64,000 bases of DNA from Strigops habroptila (lineage: Eukaryota > Chordata > Aves > Psittaciformes > Psittacidae), in NCBI RefSeq assembly GCF_004027225.2, contig NC_044278.2, positions 101,300,743 through 101,364,742 of the forward strand. The letters run 5' to 3'. A program made the translations under genes and the position numbers. This document shows positions 59,329 to 64,000 of the stretch, in pieces; within the stretch, counting starts at the first letter, position 1; every line of letters starts with the position of its first letter. Below the pieces are notes generated by a model. It was given only the letters and a program-made list of their open reading frames with translations, was not told where the DNA came from and did not search any database.

Positions 59329-62300
59329 TTGTTGTTTTTTTTCCCCAGCACTCAGTGTGAGGGAGCCCTGACCCTTGACTTGGCTTTCAGGTACAAGGAT
59401 AATACAAGTAGTAATCATGCCTGCTGCTAAACATTTTCTACCTTATTTTCATTTGCATTTGTTTGCCTTCAGCTTCCAGTCATTGATTCTTGTTATGCCT
59501 TTCTCCGATGGATTAAAGAGCTCTTTAGTACTCACTATTTTCTCCCCAGGAAGGTGCTTTTATCCTGTAATCATGTTACTTTTCAATCTCCCCCTTCCCC
59601 CTTCTTTTTAGGCTAAACAGATTGAGCTTTTTATAGTTTTCATTATTTTTTCACATTCTCTCATGATTTTTGTGGCTCTTTTCTATTCCTTCTCTATTTT
59701 TTCTATTAAAAAAAAAAAGGAGACATAAACCTGTATTTTTCTAGTCACATATTTAATTTCTTCACTAGTTTCTCCTGTGCTAGCATGGTCAGAAACTGAT
59801 GTTTTTTGCAAGGTCAGATAAAATAAACAACTACTTAAAAACTTCAACACATCTGAGTATGTAATTATTAGTGGACAGAAAAGGATGGATCATTTAAAAA
59901 ACATTGAAGTGCTTCATAAGCTTCAGAAGGGCTATCAGATCAGCACCAGTGGGTGTGCAGGAGGGCTTGCAAAAATATTTGTGTTGAAGCTTTTAAGGAG
60001 ACAGAAGTGAAATAAAACGAATAACCTTTATTGTAAAGCAACAAGAGTACATCAGAACCTGAAGTGTTATGGATAACATGGTAATATGTACTTGCCAAAA
60101 TTTTGTAGGATTGAATGCAAAACCTTTGTTAGTAACAGACTATGTGGGCCTTGGAAAGAGAGACTGAATGGCCGTGAATATACACATCCCTTACGTCTGT
60201 TTAATCCCATAAGTAGCCACTTGCTTATATTTGGAAACCCTGGAACAGTTATGTGATCTGTTACGCTGTAAAAGAAAAAATAACATAGTATCAAAAATAT
60301 CTGTTGTTATAAAAGCTGTTGTCATTAAGTCATATGAGTTCAAATAACCAAAAGCCAGAGCTTCAAAGAGGCTCTTGAAACTTTTGCTGCTTCAGTATTT
60401 CTTCCCAAAGGAGCGGCTATTCATTTTGGTTTTTATCCATACTGTAGGACAAGGGTGAGTTAAATTTACCCTAAGGAGACTAAGGAGGTGCCTGCCTGGT
60501 CAAAGCATCTCAGCCTACCCAATGGCTTTTATGCCTAACATGCATATCAACATCTGAATGGAATCCACGCTCCCAGATCCATGGAAACCATCAGATTTTC
60601 ATTACATTGAACTACAGACTGTTTAAACTCTTAAGTGCTGCAGGTCTGTTTAGTGCAAGTTTGTCTAACTTTGCATCTAACAGAAATTCGAGGTCGCCAC
60701 ATTGACTTTCTGTTCAAACCGTCCTGCTTTTTGACTTACGCCTTTCTGTTGTGGCAGCATTCCCTCAGTGAAACTTGGGCATATTCAGTAAGGGACTTAA
60801 ATTTGCTTCAGCAAAATTAAAGTTCATAGAAACATGGTAAATAAGAAAAAGAGGGGAATTAAGAGAATGTAAAAGACGTAAAGTCCTCTAAGACTCCTGA
60901 GAAAGGAGCGAAGGTGAATAAAGAAAGTCTGGAAAGCCAAATGGCCTCCATTTAAGAAAGTACTAATCTAAATAGATTTAGACTACAAGTGTATGTTAAT
61001 GAAAAAGTTCAATACTAAGCTTCTACTTGGGGCAGAAGTTGTCCCCCTGCAAAGAGCTCACAGAGCTCTTTTCAAAACAACTGTCTGTTGTTGGAAAGAG
61101 AGAAGCGTGCGTTCCCTTGAATGCCTTTTGGTATCACAGGCTTAGTTGATATAAAGTATGTAATTTCTTACATCCTAGGTTGTCTCAGTTTCTTCTCTGG
61201 AGTCTCCCAAGTCCTGGAGTAGAACCCTTAAATAAAGGGAGATGACAGCACTGGGAAAGAAGACAATAGAAGAAACAAGCTGATTAATTATGATAGAAGC
61301 TGGACAGTAAGTCTCCGTAAGAATACTAGCACGACTTTGTTTCTCTGAATGGCCATTTAAGAGGTAATCCTCTTTCTTGAACTGGTGATAAACTGGGATG
61401 GCTGTATATAATTGGCGTTTGACCAATGCAGCACCCACTGGAGTATAACATATACTGGATAACTATTCTGGGGGTGGAGGGAGAGGGGTGATGGCTAGGA
61501 AAATATTTTGCCATTAAATAATGCTAATCAGTATTTGGTGAGCAGGCACAGCTGCCGCAGTGCATTTTCCAGCTTATCTTTGCACCAGAGTATTTTAGGA
61601 AAAAGAGGAGAGAAAGGGGGCAGAAAGGAGAGAGATGGAGAAAGGATAACAGTTTTTTGAGGCTGCTTCTGCTCTTCCATGGTATGTTCTTTGCCCTCCT
61701 TAGGTGATTCACTGTGGAAACCTGTAGTGCTTGTAATCTTCCTTGAGGACCATGTCACATTGGGAAGTTAGCAAGTTAATGAAGTTGATGAATATGTGGA
61801 CAATTCCTTGAATGAATGAGAAACTCTCCATTGTCTGTCATTGCGTAGTCAGGGATGAGACAGACACTACTCAGTGGCAACCATATACACTTGGCTGTAT
61901 TCAGCCAAAGGGCAAGACTGCCTGTCAAACTATGCACGTTCCTTTTAGAAGCTGTAATGTAATGGTTGTTTCCTCCAGCAATTCCTGTAACTGCTTGTAT
62001 GCAATATAGATGTCATGGTAGATCCTGTGGAGTTACCAGATAGAGCAATGCGTACTGCATCCCCTATTTCTTTGGATATCCACGTCCCATAAATTCACAT
62101 TATTTTCCTGTTTTGTGAAGATAATACTATGTTAGGATTTCTAATATCAGGGACTGTGTTGGTGTTAAGGTGTGTTCTACATATTCAGAAGCAGGTGGTT
62201 TAGCCTGTGTTGCAGGTACGGATAGAGTCCTGTATAAAGGATCAGAGTACAGGTCAGAGTGATGTTTGTGTATTGTATTTTTTCAGAAAACATAAAGATA

Positions 62301-64000
62301 AGTGAATAGCAGCTCTACACTGTACTGTATAGAGCCAGCACTGTACCTGGCTTAAGGAATCTTTCCAATTTAACATGTAGCATTGAGGGCTGTCTGCCCT
62401 TGCATGTAAGGGAATGTAACTTGTTGAATCGTCCGGGCTGGATAAAACAGGCAGAAGGGAATCTCGGATATTTTTCATCATTTTATGCCTGGTTGGATTC
62501 TGTCTGTTCAGGTGTAGAAGTCTAATAGAGGTGTCAGCTTCAGAAGCTTACCCGCCTCTAGACTGAAGTCAGAGAAGCCGTGTACTAACGCCCTTAGAGG
62601 AGAGTGTCTGTGAAGGTGGCAGGAGCACTGTAAGGAGCATTATTAGAAGCAGCTGATAACTCGTACCGTGGTGGTGGACTTGAGTGTACAATCACATAAA
62701 TGGTCTGGAGATTTTGGAGAGGGATGGAATATTTGAAGCAATGTTTCCAGAAAATTGAAGGGATAAGTGGATGTTACACTGCATGTTGTGCTCTCAGCAA
62801 AGCAAACATCTCAACAGGTCAGTGACTTCAGAAATAGTACAGTTCTGGAAGAACATTTCTTCAACTCCTTTTTGCTGTTGAAGCTGAACATAGTTCCCAT
62901 CTTTCTGAAACTCTGGAGGCACTTAAAGAAGTTACATACTTGTAGATAAGGAATAAGATGCAAAAGGAATCATAAATGTCATAATAGTAAATAATTTACA
63001 TTACTGTTACCATGAAACAGTTACTCTCTATACACATTTTCACTGTAAGAAAATGTTCATGGCATACTGATCAGCAGAAGAAAAGTCCGCACTGATGTAT
63101 CTTCATCAGTTTTTCCCACTTTATGAGCTGAACAGTGTGGGTATACACTTTTGCTATGGAAATAAGTTTTCTTGGATACTTTACTGTGTAACAGCTAATT
63201 CCTGAAGAAGAGTACAAATTTTAGTGTTATCCATTATACAGATAAAAGCACTGTGTAAGTGCTGAGCCTGATTTAAGAACCTATCAGCTCTAGAAATGAT
63301 GGAATTGTCTGCAGGGCTCATATGTCAACAAAAATCAGCTGGTTCACACATGAAGCCTGGCAAGGAAATTACTGCAGTGGCACCAGTGCCATCCCTGCTC
63401 CCTGCCTGCCTCTCCCAGACCCCTCCATTTAGCCAGCTCAGGCTACCTTGTCCAGCTGCTGCTTCTCCACAGTTACCACTCACACATCAAGACTAGCCAG
63501 CCACTCATCCATGCTGAAAGGACAAATGGCCTTCCAAAGCCCTGTTCGCTAGGTAAGGCTTGCTAGCAGAAGAGAACCAGCAATATACGCAGATTACTTG
63601 GCACAGTCTGAGCAAATCCAGCCAGAAAGGTAAAGCAAAGCACATTCTGTGCATTGTTACTATTTGCAGACATGCTAGGTCTCATTTCTTTGAATGGAGT
63701 CTTTCTCTTCCAGAAATTATTCTAAGGAAATATTTAAAGTATCTCCTGAAGATTTTAAATAAGACACCATAGAGAAAAAATTGGTTACAAGTCTGCACCT
63801 AATAAGCAATTGAGAATTATATTCATCTGGGCTGTGTAGAGGCTGGCATCGCAGCCTCAGGAAAACGGCAAATACAGCCAGTGCTCTTTCCAAGTGCACT
63901 GTGAACAACCTACCCGCTGTGTGGCTGGAAGTGTTGGAAAACAGCAGTGACAACCCGAATCACCAGCAGTTCCAGCAAGTGCCCAGGTGCCCTGTCTCTG
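59329..64000. other. Non-coding stretch to the right end
   Basis: No exon, RNA gene or mobile element is recognised. The HMGB1 coding exons expected on this side by synteny were not seen and probably lie beyond the window. Confidence 0.45.

Noticed and set aside
47200-64000. HMGB1 coding exons expected from synteny
   Set aside because: No sequence that would encode MGKGDPKKPRGK or the HMG-box motifs was seen on either strand.
1-64000. CRISPR arrays, operons or an endogenous retrovirus
   Set aside because: There are no regularly spaced repeats, no bacterial-type gene clusters and no recognisable retroviral genes or paired long terminal repeats. The repeats are CR1 LINE fragments and simple sequence.

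Overview
This 64 kb window reads as vertebrate nuclear DNA, most probably from a bird. The evidence is repeated CR1 LINE pieces with the avian-type 3' end (GGTTGGACTAGATGA-like, then ATTCTATG-like tails), no recognisable Alu or B1-type SINEs, compact introns and two sharp CpG islands in AT-rich sequence. I cannot name the species. A crocodilian or turtle is a less likely alternative.

Left part (1-5.3 kb): a CR1 reverse-transcriptase fragment, then a small GC-rich domain with two intact tRNA genes on the + strand, tRNA-Asn(GTT) at 865-938 and tRNA-Val(AAC) at 1168-1240, each with internal A and B boxes and a T-run terminator. Nothing else is recognisable up to about 5.3 kb.

Centre (5.3-22.1 kb): one complete protein gene on the minus strand, USPL1 (SUMO-specific isopeptidase-like 1). 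Eight coding exons join in frame, every junction has GT/AG borders, and together they give 1090 codons, almost the same as human USPL1 (1092). The first coding exon holds only 33 codons. The Cys-His-Asp triad is kept (about C242, H454, D470). A non-coding first exon lies in a CpG island at about 21.8-22.5 kb. CR1 fragments sit in the introns.

Right part (22.1-64 kb): about 42 kb with no recognisable protein-coding exon. In human, USPL1 is head to head with the far-upstream promoter of HMGB1, so this stretch is plausibly the long 5' region of HMGB1 on the + strand, whose body would lie beyond the window. I looked for the HMGB1 start exon and did not see it. A second CpG island at about 46.6-47.2 kb has no assigned gene. 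The rest is ordinary non-coding sequence with CR1 tails, AT-rich low-complexity DNA, a run of 20 C, and several G-quadruplex-type tracts.

I found no CRISPR, bacterial or viral system, and no convincing novel molecular system. The points most worth checking are the orphan CpG island, possible untranslated + strand exons between USPL1 and the presumed HMGB1, and the tRNA pair that seems to share its linkage to USPL1 with human.
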